In this document: piece after piece, positions 16,496-25,557 of the stretch | Numbering within the stretch: the first letter of the stretch is position 1 | Layout: every line of letters begins with the position of its first letter | Assembly: GCF_028877475.1 (NCBI RefSeq) | Contig: NZ_CP113528.1 | Coordinates: forward strand, 124,001 to 188,000 | Direction of reading: 5' to 3' | Source of the DNA: Lysinibacillus irui | GTDB taxonomy: Bacteria; Bacillota; Bacilli; Bacillales_A; Planococcaceae | DNA length: 64,000 nucleotides | Made by a program: the position numbers and the translations under genes | The notes under the pieces: model-generated | Seen by the model: only the letters and a program-made list of their open reading frames with translations | The model's database searches: none | Told to the model about the DNA's origin: nothing

Positions 16496-17917
16496 ATGGC
16501 ACCCCCAACATACAAGCAATTAAGCAATAAACAACTGGAAATTTTAAGGTTCATTTTAAAGGTTAGAATGGCTAAGATACATCAAATATTGAGTTATTTA
16601 AGACCAGAACTTAAGGGTAAAACTCGACAGGATAAGGACTTTGAAAGTGGCAGAAAGGTTTTAAGTAAAACCATAAAGTTATTACAGGATGCTGGTTACA
16701 TAAAGCAACATAGGGTTTCTGATTCTACGGAAGTTTACTATTATTTGACTCAAGAGGGTCAGAATGAAATTTACTCGTTCATGGGAATCACGGAACTGGA
16801 TAAGAATAAGCACTCAGGATTTGATTTTGATTTGGGATTTTTCCCTTGGAGGGTCCCACCATTAGAGAACATACATTCCCGTTTTCAAACAGAGATACAA
16901 TGCAATATTTTAGCATTTAATCGGCAAGTAGAAGAAGCTGCTAGAGATTCGGAAAATGAACAATGGATTTTCGGTGGAGTTAAGTTAACGAACATATGTT
17001 CTTTACGTGATAACTTACATGCATCGCCTCGGAAATCAAAAATTAAAGAAAGTATGCAATATAAACCTGATGGCGAAATTTGTTTAAATCTATCTCGTTA
17101 TGATGAGCAAGGGAATCTTATAGATACCCATGGTGAATTAGCTTATTATTTCATGGAATATGATAGAAAAACAGAGTACGGTGAAAGGCTACTTGCTAAA
17201 TTCAAACGACTTAATAATCGATTGAAGGAACTTAAGGAGAATAATGAGTTAAGGTATTACAAAGGGATGATTGTTGTATTAGAAAATCCACGGTACTCAA
17301 ACAATCAAAAGACCACTGATTTACAGGTGAATCTTAGATATCTTAATTTCCTAAAAGCCTTTAATGCTATGTGTGGTGAATTCATTGATGATTTCAATAT
17401 CATAGCTACTACTAGTAGTAATCTTGAAAGTACCATTCTTTCTCTGAGAACCGAATATAGTAAAGACTTTAAGTATCCACTCATTGATGCATTCCGCTTC
17501 AAGGAACTACAAAAGACTTTTAATTATTCTGATCCGAATACTGACGGACTATTATTTGATTACTTTAAAAACATTGGCGATGTACTAGGTCGTTTTACTG
17601 GTGACAGAAAATATTACTGTGTTTTCTTTAATATTGAAGGGTTAAATACTCTTAAATGGAAACGGTGTATTAAGATATTTAATAATCTTCAAAAGGTAGC
17701 CATTGAAAAGAATGAAACATATATAATTGTGCCTATAGTTGTTTTTAGAGAGCTAACTCCTTATTCTGTAGGACTTATTGATAATACATTAAAAGCTGGA
17801 GAAGATAAGTTATTTTATGAAAGATTGCATATGATGGATCTTCGTATTAACCGACCCGTTCTCTATAAAGATTTAGAACCTATTGATTTTAGGGATTCAG
17901 TATTCGTAGTTAAGTAG
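16496..17917 (+). CDS. Replication-relaxation (Replic_Relax) family protein
   Basis: 473 residues. The N-terminal 100 residues form a winged helix typical of the family (YKQLSNKQLEILRFILKVR ... YIKQHRV ... YYYLTQEGQ). The rest is an alpha/beta domain. Members occur on Gram-positive mobile elements next to TraG-like ATPases; in studied cases they act on the transfer origin or aid helicase loading. Good SD; promoter and an inverted-repeat region lie just upstream. It is the first gene before the coupling-protein-like ATPase, which fits a mobilisation job. A classic relaxase with HUH or tyrosine motif is not seen. Confidence 0.7.
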   Translation: MAPPTYKQLSNKQLEILRFILKVRMAKIHQILSYLRPELKGKTRQDKDFESGRKVLSKTIKLLQDAGYIKQHRVSDSTEVYYYLTQEGQNEIYSFMGITELDKNKHSGFDFDLGFFPWRVPPLENIHSRFQTEIQCNILAFNRQVEEAARDSENEQWIFGGVKLTNICSLRDNLHASPRKSKIKESMQYKPDGEICLNLSRYDEQGNLIDTHGELAYYFMEYDRKTEYGERLLAKFKRLNNRLKELKENNELRYYKGMIVVLENPRYSNNQKTTDLQVNLRYLNFLKAFNAMCGEFIDDFNIIATTSSNLESTILSLRTEYSKDFKYPLIDAFRFKELQKTFNYSDPNTDGLLFDYFKNIGDVLGRFTGDRKYYCVFFNIEGLNTLKWKRCIKIFNNLQKVAIEKNETYIIVPIVVFRELTPYSVGLIDNTLKAGEDKLFYERLHMMDLRINRPVLYKDLEPIDFRDSVFVVK

Positions 17918-17928
17918 CTTTATTGGTC

Positions 17929-17956
17929 TTGACTTTACAAGTTAGAAACATATAAT
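17929..17956 (+). promoter_or_regulatory. Promoter TTGACT-N16-TATAAT
   Basis: -35 at 17929-17934, -10 at 17951-17956. Predicted start near 17963, about 27 nt before the GGAAGCACC box of the following leader terminator. Confidence 0.75.
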
Positions 17957-17985
17957 TGAAATTAAGAAAAACAAATAATTAGTAC

Positions 17986-18047
17986 GTTCGGAAGCACCGA
18001 ACCTACGCCTTAAAGATATTTTAAGGTGTTGGGTTCGGTGCTTTTTT
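17986..18047 (+). terminator. Leader terminator with GGAAGCACC box before the coupling-ATPase gene
   Basis: GTTCGGAAGCACCGAACC then a long stem: AAGCACCGAACC pairs with GGGTTCGGTGCTT, with inner CCTTAAA/TTTAAGG, followed by six T. It sits 28 bp before the ATG at 18076. Same box in leaders at 21391, 22525, 52451. Confidence 0.85.
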
Positions 18048-18075
18048 GTTTTTCAAACAAAGAAGGGGGGATTTA

Positions 18076-21000
18076 ATGGGCTTCTTACAAAAAAAGGAGA
18101 AGCAAGAGGTCGGATTACAATCAGATACTGAATATGTTATCGAACGTGAAGAATTCTTAAAATACCGCTTCGAAAAGGCTATTAAGAAAACGAAACGGGA
18201 AGAATTCGTTCGGATGACTTTAAACTACCGAATAGTTTCAGTATTATCTTGGTTTAATGTTGCTGTTCTACTACCAATAGCTATTTTTACATGGGTAATG
18301 AATTTACTAGGTGTATTTGAACTAGCTTTATTAAACAAACTGCCATGGTGGCTTTTTATTCTGATTTGGCTATTACCGTACTTTACATGGCATTATAGTA
18401 CAATCTCAATACCTCAGAAAAAAGGGCCCGTAATACTTAAAGATTGGTCAAAGACCAAAAAGGGAAGATGGAAATCAGCAATTTTTAATTTAGCTCCTTT
18501 TCATATTCTAAGTTGGTGTGCATTTGCAAAATATAATGTAGATTACTTTTTAGATTATTTAACCAGTGTACGGATTTTTGAACCTTACAAAGACATTATC
18601 ATGACAGATGATTTGGATTCTTTGATATTAGTTCTGTTTGTCATTCCTGTTATATTTAGCGCCCTTTCTCTTTTCTTACAAGCGCGTGATTATATGATAA
18701 ATAAGGATTTGCTTCAAAAGCATTTTATGACTTGGGAAGCTCCTTACATCAAAAAATATGCACACGAATACAAATTGGAAACATGTGATGTTATAGTGGG
18801 GTTCGAATTTGATACTAAGAAACCAATTATTATTAAAGAAAACGAACGATTTTTACATGAGGCCATAATAGGGGCAACTGGTTCAGGTAAAACATCTACA
18901 ACTTTGTTGTTACGGATAGCACAAGATATATTAAAGATTGCTACGGGGCAGCGGGATATGGGCTTGGTTTTCTTGGAACCAAAAGGTGATGGTGTAGATG
19001 ATGTATTGACCATTTGCAAAAAACTTGGCGTTCCAGACGAGAAAATTAAAGTTATCGATCCTACAAAATCTTGGTCAATGAAATACAATCCATTTGGAGG
19101 ATCGAGAGAGTCAGCTGCTTCAGGATTTCAAGGTACATTAAATGCTCTGACTGGTGATCAAGATGAGTTCTTTAAAGGACAACAAAATGAAGCAGCTAGT
19201 ACGTTTACGTTATTAGCAAAGATCCGTTTTGGTCCCGCCACAAATATCACTCATATTCAGCAAATGTTTACAGACCCTCGTTACTTAGCAGATATAGTAG
19301 AATTTGTTCGAAAAACAATTGATTCTAAAAGGGAAGATCCATCACTAACTAGCAGTATGCGAGCAGAATTAAGTTCATTTGAACAAATCGTAGCTTACTT
19401 TGAAAATGAGGTGTTGGATTATAAAACATTCCGTGATAAAGAAGATATTAAACAAGTCTTATATCCACCTGGTCACAAATATGCTGGACGTCCATTAGTT
19501 GAAAATAAAAAGGATAAGTTTGTTACGGGTGCTAAAAAGTACCTAAATGAAATTGCTTTAAACTCTATGCTTAAAAGTCTATTTGTCTGCAATGATGGAG
19601 AAGAAGCTTTCGATGCGGACAAGTTTTTACGTGAAGGCGGAGTAGTATTAATTAATACTGCATTGGGGGACTTAGATGAATTATCTCTTTTATTCGGACA
19701 GTTCTTCATCCGTCAATTCCAAAGCGCTGTCTTCCGAAGAGCTAAGGAGTGTAAAGAGACAGGTATTGAACGAATACCAATCATGTTCTATGTGGACGAA
19801 TTCCCTCTATACGCTAATGAAGCATTTGAACGTTTCTTAACGCTAGGGCGTTCTTATAAGGTTGGTGCAGTTATTGCTATGCAATCTATTGCACAATTAG
19901 ACGCAGTTGGCCAGTCTTATCGTAAATCAGTTATGGGTAATGCTTCACACAAAACAGTATTTGGACGTGGACCTGTAGAAGATAATGAATACTTCTCTAA
20001 AGAATTCGGTGAACATCTAGTTGTTGTAGAATCAATGAATGAATCAGGTTCTCCAATGACTAGCGAAAAGCAAACATGGGGCTTCCGTTTAAATACTCAT
20101 AAAGAAATGCAACCAAGGTTCACGCCTACCGATATTCGAGAACTACCGTTTAAAGAAATGATAGTACAAGTGGTCAATGAACGAAATAGTATTGGTATAC
20201 CTAAGAAGGCTGTTGGTCAGTTTGTTCATGAATCAGCATTTATTAACAGATTTATGGATTTAGTAGCCAGTGATATTAAGTCTACAGAAGAAAAGGAATT
20301 TAATGTTACTGATCATATATCTCAAGATAAATTAGATACACTTGTAACAAATGTAAAAGCAGGTTACGAATCAATGGAATCTTTAACTACTGATGAAATT
20401 TTAAACCTTACAGACTTCCATAGTGTTATTCCTGATGAATTTATGGCCAATGTATCTGCTATTGGTGATTCGGTGCAAAAAGAATTTGAACAATATTCAA
20501 ATGACGACGGCTTTATGTCTCCACCACTACAATCACAAGCTATTCCAGTACAAAGAAATGAAAAGAAACACAATAACGTTATTCCATTCCCAACTGCGGA
20601 AGGACCAAACAATCTCGAATATAGTGAGGATGAAGAGCAAAATACCAGTATTTCATTCTATGGTGATGAGGAGAAAATCGAAAACGAAGTGGGGATACCT
20701 TTTAACTTTGAAATAGGTAATGAAGCGTCAAATCTATCAGCTGATATGATGGACGAAACCGCTTCTACTGATGATACAAATGAATGGCTAAGTCTCATGG
20801 ATGAAAATGATGCTGAAAACACTTCAGATGTTACGTGGGAAAAACTAGATTCAATGGTTGAACAGCCCCCTGTAGATGTCGTTGTCCCTGTTGTATTTGA
20901 ACAGGTTGATGAGAAATCTGCAAATACTAACATCGAACACGTTGATTTGCCATTGCAAAATGATGTGCAGCATGAACCATTTAATCCTCCTATGATGGAG

Positions 21001-21321
21001 CCACCAATGTTAGATATTGAAAGTACTAACCACAATATTGAAAACACTAGTGGAATTGATAACAAAGCAGCTTCAGTTCCAGTCATGAATCAAATGAGCC
21101 TTTTCCCAGATGAACCCGTTGTGAAAGAAAATAAAAAATCAAAAAGAATTCAAAAGGGTAGAGAAAGTAGTTCTTCAGTAAAGAAACAAGAAGTGGAAAA
21201 GAAGCACGAAAGAGTTGCTGAACAGCAAGTACAGTCTCAACAAAAAGCAAATCAAAAAAGAGATGTGGTAATACCAGGTAATCATTTTGTTTCAGAAGAT
21301 GTGATTGAAGAAGATATTTAA
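18076..21321 (+). CDS. VirD4/TraG-like coupling protein ATPase with long C-terminal tail
   Basis: 1081 residues from ATG at 18076 (SD AAGGGGGG; upstream ATG lies inside the leader). Four N-terminal membrane helices (about 55-220), Walker A GATGSGKTS near 266-274, Walker B IMFYVDEF near 567-574, and a P-loop domain as in T4SS coupling proteins that deliver DNA to the transfer channel. The last 350 residues are acidic and disordered, with QMSLF at about 1006-1010, a consensus beta-clamp binding motif. Tail and clamp motif are unusual for VirD4 proteins. The window contains no VirB4, so the partner channel is either outside or the Tad-like machine. Confidence 0.8.
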   Translation: MGFLQKKEKQEVGLQSDTEYVIEREEFLKYRFEKAIKKTKREEFVRMTLNYRIVSVLSWFNVAVLLPIAIFTWVMNLLGVFELALLNKLPWWLFILIWLLPYFTWHYSTISIPQKKGPVILKDWSKTKKGRWKSAIFNLAPFHILSWCAFAKYNVDYFLDYLTSVRIFEPYKDIIMTDDLDSLILVLFVIPVIFSALSLFLQARDYMINKDLLQKHFMTWEAPYIKKYAHEYKLETCDVIVGFEFDTKKPIIIKENERFLHEAIIGATGSGKTSTTLLLRIAQDILKIATGQRDMGLVFLEPKGDGVDDVLTICKKLGVPDEKIKVIDPTKSWSMKYNPFGGSRESAASGFQGTLNALTGDQDEFFKGQQNEAASTFTLLAKIRFGPATNITHIQQMFTDPRYLADIVEFVRKTIDSKREDPSLTSSMRAELSSFEQIVAYFENEVLDYKTFRDKEDIKQVLYPPGHKYAGRPLVENKKDKFVTGAKKYLNEIALNSMLKSLFVCNDGEEAFDADKFLREGGVVLINTALGDLDELSLLFGQFFIRQFQSAVFRRAKECKETGIERIPIMFYVDEFPLYANEAFERFLTLGRSYKVGAVIAMQSIAQLDAVGQSYRKSVMGNASHKTVFGRGPVEDNEYFSKEFGEHLVVVESMNESGSPMTSEKQTWGFRLNTHKEMQPRFTPTDIRELPFKEMIVQVVNERNSIGIPKKAVGQFVHESAFINRFMDLVASDIKSTEEKEFNVTDHISQDKLDTLVTNVKAGYESMESLTTDEILNLTDFHSVIPDEFMANVSAIGDSVQKEFEQYSNDDGFMSPPLQSQAIPVQRNEKKHNNVIPFPTAEGPNNLEYSEDEEQNTSISFYGDEEKIENEVGIPFNFEIGNEASNLSADMMDETASTDDTNEWLSLMDENDAENTSDVTWEKLDSMVEQPPVDVVVPVVFEQVDEKSANTNIEHVDLPLQNDVQHEPFNPPMMEPPMLDIESTNHNIENTSGIDNKAASVPVMNQMSLFPDEPVVKENKKSKRIQKGRESSSSVKKQEVEKKHERVAEQQVQSQQKANQKRDVVIPGNHFVSEDVIEEDI

Positions 21322-21327
21322 AATCAA

Positions 21328-21356
21328 TTGATGTATCTACCGTGACTTGATATAAT
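21328..21356 (+). promoter_or_regulatory. Promoter TTGATG-N17-TATAAT
   Basis: -35 21328-21333, -10 21351-21356, just after the stop of the coupling ATPase gene; feeds the leader at 21391-21443. Confidence 0.7.
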
Positions 21357-21390
21357 GACTTCAACTTAATTTATTACATTTTAGAAGAAT

Positions 21391-21443
21391 GTTCGGAAGC
21401 ACCGAATCTTTCGTCTTTTTTAGACGTGGATTCGGTGCTTTTC
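21391..21443 (+). terminator. Leader terminator with GGAAGCACC box
   Basis: GTTCGGAAGCACCGAATC followed by CGTCT/AGACG inner stem and GATTCGGTGCTTTT. Nearly identical over 50 nt to the leader at 22525-22578. Confidence 0.85.
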
Positions 21444-21473
21444 GTTTTTCTAAATGAAAAGGGAGGATATAAC

Positions 21474-22415
21474 ATGCAAGCATTACTAGAGAAAACAAAT
21501 GAAGTACCTCTTTATAAAGATGTATTAACCGTTCTTGGTCAACCGCTATACCAAAGTATAATTAAAGTTGTAAGTGGGAAATCCAAGAGTGGCTTTGTAT
21601 TATTTGACTCCAATAGCAATAAAATCGATGAAGTATTAAGCCTATGTCAGAGACTTGAAATCCCTAATGAAAAAATTAAAGTAATTGACCCAACTAAGTC
21701 ATGGACATTAAAATTTCAGCCATTCAAAGGAGCCCTAAACTCCGCTGGGGACCTATTACAAACTATGGAAGTTTTATTATCAAACAATAACGAGTTTTTT
21801 AAAAGCCAACAAAGCACACATATTTTTTCAATTACATTGTTATCAATTATATCCTTTGGACAAAAAACAACCATAAACCATATTATTCAGTTATTTTTAG
21901 ATACACGTTATTTAGCAGATATAGTTGAAGAGCTCCGTGAGCGATATAACAATAAAGATCAACGAATTTTTAATTCCAATCAAATAAAAACTGTCCAGGA
22001 TTTACTAGATTACTTTGAGCAAGATGTTCTTGATTATCAAGCGACTGAAGCGGGTGAAGTTTCATACCCTGATGAACATAGATATGCGGGTCGTCAGATT
22101 GTAAAAAATAAAAAAGATCGCTATATTACCGGTGTTAAGAATCTCTTTGATGAATTTTCAAACAATCCTTTAATGTCAAATCTATTTAACTATGATGATG
22201 GAAAAGAAATTTTCGATACAGGGTTGTTTATTAAAGAGGGTGGTGTATTATTGGTCAATTCTGCAACATCTGAAACGGAGAATAAACAAACGCCGTTTTT
22301 CGGTCAGCTATTCTTAACCCATTTTCAAAACGCAGTTACTCAATATACAAAAGAGTGTGTACAAGCTGGTGTTAGATCAACTCCAATCATCTTCTATCCT
22401 TGTAAAGTTCTTTAG
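21474..22415 (+). CDS. Truncated, motif-less paralogue of the coupling ATPase
   Basis: 313 residues from ATG at 21474 (SD AAGGGAGG). It aligns with about residues 305-570 of the 18076-21321 protein: both have KIKVIDPTKSW, DTRYLADIVE or DPRYLADIVE, and KNKKD(R/K)(Y/F)(I/V)TG. It has no Walker A and stops exactly where the Walker B aspartate should follow (IIFYPCKVL then stop, versus IMFYVDEF). It keeps its own promoter, leader and SD. Either a decaying duplicate or a retained dead subunit that modulates the hexamer. Confidence 0.75.
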   Translation: MQALLEKTNEVPLYKDVLTVLGQPLYQSIIKVVSGKSKSGFVLFDSNSNKIDEVLSLCQRLEIPNEKIKVIDPTKSWTLKFQPFKGALNSAGDLLQTMEVLLSNNNEFFKSQQSTHIFSITLLSIISFGQKTTINHIIQLFLDTRYLADIVEELRERYNNKDQRIFNSNQIKTVQDLLDYFEQDVLDYQATEAGEVSYPDEHRYAGRQIVKNKKDRYITGVKNLFDEFSNNPLMSNLFNYDDGKEIFDTGLFIKEGGVLLVNSATSETENKQTPFFGQLFLTHFQNAVTQYTKECVQAGVRSTPIIFYPCKVL

Positions 22416-22459
22416 TATCGAGCTCTAGTTTACTTTTAAGAAAAGCAGAATGTTAGGTA

Positions 22460-22488
22460 TTGCAAAATTTAGAAAGAAAGGGTATATT
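22460..22488 (+). promoter_or_regulatory. Promoter TTGCAA-N17-TATATT
   Basis: -35 22460-22465, -10 22483-22488, 45 bp after the truncated paralogue; feeds the third GGAAGCACC leader. Confidence 0.65.
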
Positions 22489-22524
22489 ATTTGTAACTTA
22501 AGTTAATAAACCTTTCAGAAGAAT

Positions 22525-22578
22525 GTTCGGAAGCACCGAATCTTTCGTCTTATTAGACGTGGATTTGGTGCTTTTTTG
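22525..22578 (+). terminator. Leader terminator with GGAAGCACC box
   Basis: GTTCGGAAGCACCGAATC, CGTCTTATTAGACG, GATTTGGTGCTTTTTT. Copy of the 21391 leader with two substitutions and one deletion. Ends 38 bp before the S1-protein ATG. Confidence 0.85.
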
Positions 22579-22615
22579 CGTTCTTTTGATTGTAAAACAA
22601 GGAGGAAATGTTGAT

Positions 22616-23461
22616 ATGACAATTTTAGAAGAACAATTGAAAGAACAGCGAATGTATGCTGAGGCCAATTTAAGAGATGCACGCCGCTTCAAACGTTTTA
22701 TTACTGTAACTAGTGTTGGTGTTGAAGAGCTTCAAATGGCAGGGGAAACGATTGAATGCCTGAAAGTCTATTACGATGGTATTTATGGTTATATCCCTAA
22801 GAACAAAATGGATGACTATGAATTTAGATCGCTTCATGCATTTGTAGATGGTGATTTTGAGGTTATTGTTGAAGATGTAATAGCTGATGAGAACAATGCC
22901 TTCTTTATCGGAAATCGAACAGATGCTTTAAACATCCAAGCTAATCTATTCTGGAATTCTGCTAAAGAAGGGCAAGTCTATACTGCATTTGTATCCGGCG
23001 TAGATAAAGCTAACCTGTATTTGATTGTTAATGGTGTTCGAACACGTATGCCAAAGGAAGAATATTCTTATGCTTATCACCGAGATATGCGAGAGGTTGT
23101 TGCTAGAGGTGAACGAATTGAGGTAAAAATCACTTCTATTAACGTGGAAGAACAAAAGGTTAAGTTTAGTCGCCGTGTTTTAGAAGCGGACCCTGCTGTA
23201 TTTTTAGCAGATTATAAACCTGGTGGCACTTATGCAGCTGAGATCAACAATATCAATCCTGATTTAGGAGTCTTTGTAACCTTAAAACCACATAACATTT
23301 CGGCATTAGCACCATTCCCTTCCATGCGTGTCGGTGTTCACCTTAAAGAAGGGCAAAAATGTCAGCTAAAAGTAAGTCGTGTAGATACACAAATTGGGCA
23401 TATTTATGGGCATATCGTACTTCCACGGGTTAACCAAATTGGAAAGGCACGTCGCTCATAA
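22616..23461 (+). CDS. S1-domain RNA-binding protein
   Basis: 281 residues from ATG at 22616 (SD AAGGAGG). At least two S1-like OB-fold repeats can be followed: about 122-195 (EGQVYTAFVSGVDKANLYLI ... EVKITSINVEEQKVKFSRR) and about 205-275 (PGGTYAAEINNINPDLGVFV ... CQLKVSRVDTQIGHIYGHI). S1 domains bind single-stranded RNA in ribosomal protein S1, RNase E/PNPase and NusA. On this plasmid it is a candidate to act on the structured leaders, but no direct evidence. Next gene starts 1 bp after its stop. Confidence 0.65.
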   Translation: MTILEEQLKEQRMYAEANLRDARRFKRFITVTSVGVEELQMAGETIECLKVYYDGIYGYIPKNKMDDYEFRSLHAFVDGDFEVIVEDVIADENNAFFIGNRTDALNIQANLFWNSAKEGQVYTAFVSGVDKANLYLIVNGVRTRMPKEEYSYAYHRDMREVVARGERIEVKITSINVEEQKVKFSRRVLEADPAVFLADYKPGGTYAAEINNINPDLGVFVTLKPHNISALAPFPSMRVGVHLKEGQKCQLKVSRVDTQIGHIYGHIVLPRVNQIGKARRS

Positions 23462-23462
23462 A

Positions 23463-24620
23463 ATGACTGCACAAGATCTTAGCATTCAAAATTTTGTAGT
23501 AGGTGATGTTGAGGAACAAGCAAGAGCTGTTCCTCAACAGAAATTATCTCCTACATACGCTACGACGATACCATATAAGTCGCCATCGCTTCCACGCGAT
23601 ATATTACAATATCTACCGCCAAATGGTAACCCTTTTAGTTTATTTGGAGACCCTTATGCCCTGCTATATTTTTTACCAGTAGAATACAATGTCATCCGCA
23701 ACAGTAACTATTGGTTACGTGGAAAAGAAGAAGATAACAATTTTACTGACCATGAAATTGCCTTATTAACCTTCTTAGCTAATCATCGTGTCGCTACACG
23801 ATCACAGATACAAAGAGCAGTCTTTTCATCAACTGATTCAGATACAAAAGTCAAAGAATTTATAAGGAAGTGTTTAAGAAGCGGTATAATTGTCGCTTTT
23901 AAATGGGTTTCTCCTTGTGAAAGTGAAAAGTTATTACCTCACCTTTATGGACTTTCACCAATTGGTGCAAAAGCTGCAAGCCTTATATTACCTAGAACGC
24001 ATATTCCGCGTTCCTATCAATTCTTACCGATAAAATATGTACCTGGTAATGCGCCTAAGATGACCGACTATTTTTCTACAGTTATCGCTAATGAATTCTA
24101 CTGTAAATTGCGAGAGCTAGACCGTGTAATTGAATGGTCATCGCAGGAGAAATTTGATTTATCAAATGGCCGCTATTTTAGACCACATTATGCAATTAAA
24201 ACAATCAAAGATGAACAAGATTTTAAATACCTTTGGTTGGAAGTTATTCGACCAGTGAAGAATTGGTACTCTGACTGCATTGAAAGGTTCCAACAAATTC
24301 AATTAGCATTTACTTCTTTGTCAGACGATCTTCGACCAGAACTTGTTATCTTGTTAGTCGATGATGTCTCTAGGATCCCTGATATTGCAGAATTAGCAGA
24401 ACAATATATGCCAGACAGTAGAATCCGCTACACAACTGACGAAAGATTAATACAGAAAAATGATCCCGCTATCTTTTACACATATTTTGAAGCATCAGGT
24501 GTAAAATCATCGAAAATCAAATTCCTAACTCCTGAATGGAAAGGTATGTCTGCTTCTGAATATCATGCGTCTCTTTACAATGAAGACGTACTAATGGATG
24601 ACGCGGACTATGACTATTAG
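23463..24620 (+). CDS. Second replication-relaxation-like winged-helix protein
   Basis: 385 residues from ATG at 23463, 1 bp after the previous stop, so translation is coupled; an upstream in-frame start inside the S1 gene is less likely. A winged helix lies at about 95-185 (TDHEIALLTFLANHRVATRS, then KCLRSGIIVAF and YGLSPIGAKAASL), as in Replic_Relax proteins. The C-terminal half is an alpha/beta domain with WLEVIRP. Likely works with the coupling ATPase and the 16496 protein in plasmid mobilisation or replication. Confidence 0.6.
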   Translation: MTAQDLSIQNFVVGDVEEQARAVPQQKLSPTYATTIPYKSPSLPRDILQYLPPNGNPFSLFGDPYALLYFLPVEYNVIRNSNYWLRGKEEDNNFTDHEIALLTFLANHRVATRSQIQRAVFSSTDSDTKVKEFIRKCLRSGIIVAFKWVSPCESEKLLPHLYGLSPIGAKAASLILPRTHIPRSYQFLPIKYVPGNAPKMTDYFSTVIANEFYCKLRELDRVIEWSSQEKFDLSNGRYFRPHYAIKTIKDEQDFKYLWLEVIRPVKNWYSDCIERFQQIQLAFTSLSDDLRPELVILLVDDVSRIPDIAELAEQYMPDSRIRYTTDERLIQKNDPAIFYTYFEASGVKSSKIKFLTPEWKGMSASEYHASLYNEDVLMDDADYDY

Positions 24621-24631
24621 GAGGTAGAGAT

Positions 24632-25012
24632 TTGACATTTGCACAAGATAAATGGGTAATAATTCTTCTTGAAGAAATTAATGAAGACCGTGATTTAACG
24701 CATGTTGTATCAGATGAAGCATTTAGATATCCAAAACCATATGATGGCGACTTATACGTTGTTGGCCATGATATTAACGGAGATATTCATTTCTTGTTAG
24801 TTGATAACAAAGAAAATGGTGAAGTGGAGCTTCGTATCATTGAAGATGAGTATCTATTTACTAAATTGCTTGCTTATTATAAAAATGAAGATCGTGTCCC
24901 TTCAAGTGAAGCGGACGAAAAAATCCGCTTAGGAATTGGTACTTCATTTGCAGCTGATTCACAAATCAAGGAGCAATTTATGGCCAAGTTGCCTATGACT
25001 CGATTTCCTTAA
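24632..25012 (+). CDS. Unknown small acidic protein
   Basis: 126 residues from TTG at 24632 with a strong SD (AGGAGGTAGAGAT). Acidic, soluble, no motif recognised. It follows the replication-relaxation-like gene by 11 bp, so same operon. A stem-loop follows the stop. Confidence 0.65.
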   Translation: MTFAQDKWVIILLEEINEDRDLTHVVSDEAFRYPKPYDGDLYVVGHDINGDIHFLLVDNKENGEVELRIIEDEYLFTKLLAYYKNEDRVPSSEADEKIRLGIGTSFAADSQIKEQFMAKLPMTRFP

Positions 25013-25022
25013 AACATAGCAA

Positions 25023-25053
25023 AGGGTGTGTAGTGAAAAACATTACACACCCT
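25023..25053 (+). other. Stem-loop between 24632 and 25076 genes
   Basis: AGGGTGTGTA pairs with TACACACCCT, loop of 11. No U run follows, so a weak terminator or mRNA processing/stability element. Confidence 0.6.
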
Positions 25054-25075
25054 ATATAAATTGGAGGGATTATTC

Positions 25076-25528
25076 ATGAACGTTCAAATTTTAAAATCAA
25101 AACTTGAAACACAGGTAGCAATTATAGAGACCGCTTTACATGATGGAGATAACGTAATTATTGCTGGCAATTTAGCGACCGGTAAAACAAGCTTGTTAAA
25201 CGCAATACATAACAAATTGAATGCGAAAAAAGAGAATAGTGCTGCCTATTTTTCTATGTGTACTACAGAAGCGGAAGTTGAAATAGTAAAAGAAAATATA
25301 TACACACATTGTACGGATAAAATACTGATTATTGATGAGTTACGTGCTTTATCTTCCCAGGGGTTACGTTTAGAAAAGGTGAGTAATGATATACAAATCG
25401 TAGCGTCTATTCAATTTACAAATTCGGATGACTTTATTGCAGTTGCAGCCAAGTTGAATTTAGATAGTTATTTCAGCAAATTAGTTTACCTTAAAAATCA
25501 AGAAGGTGACTTAGAAATAATCTATTAA
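25076..25528 (+). CDS. Minimal P-loop ATPase, possibly VirB11/CpaF-like core
   Basis: 150 residues from ATG at 25076 (SD TTGGAGGG). Walker A AGNLATGKTSL at about 29-39, Walker B ILIIDEL at about 83-89, then QIVASIQFTNSDD where CpaF/VirB11 proteins have a conserved T-x-H-A-N-S-type segment. Half the normal size, without N-terminal domain. Could be a stand-alone pilus or transfer ATPase module, or a small AAA-type protein. Confidence 0.5.
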   Translation: MNVQILKSKLETQVAIIETALHDGDNVIIAGNLATGKTSLLNAIHNKLNAKKENSAAYFSMCTTEAEVEIVKENIYTHCTDKILIIDELRALSSQGLRLEKVSNDIQIVASIQFTNSDDFIAVAAKLNLDSYFSKLVYLKNQEGDLEIIY

Positions 25529-25557
25529 AAAGTAGATTAATGAAAGGGGATAATTTT

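Noticed and set aside
23394-23462. Longer N-terminus for the second replication-relaxation-like protein
   Set aside because: It lies inside the S1 gene in another frame; ATG at 23463 directly after the previous stop is better.
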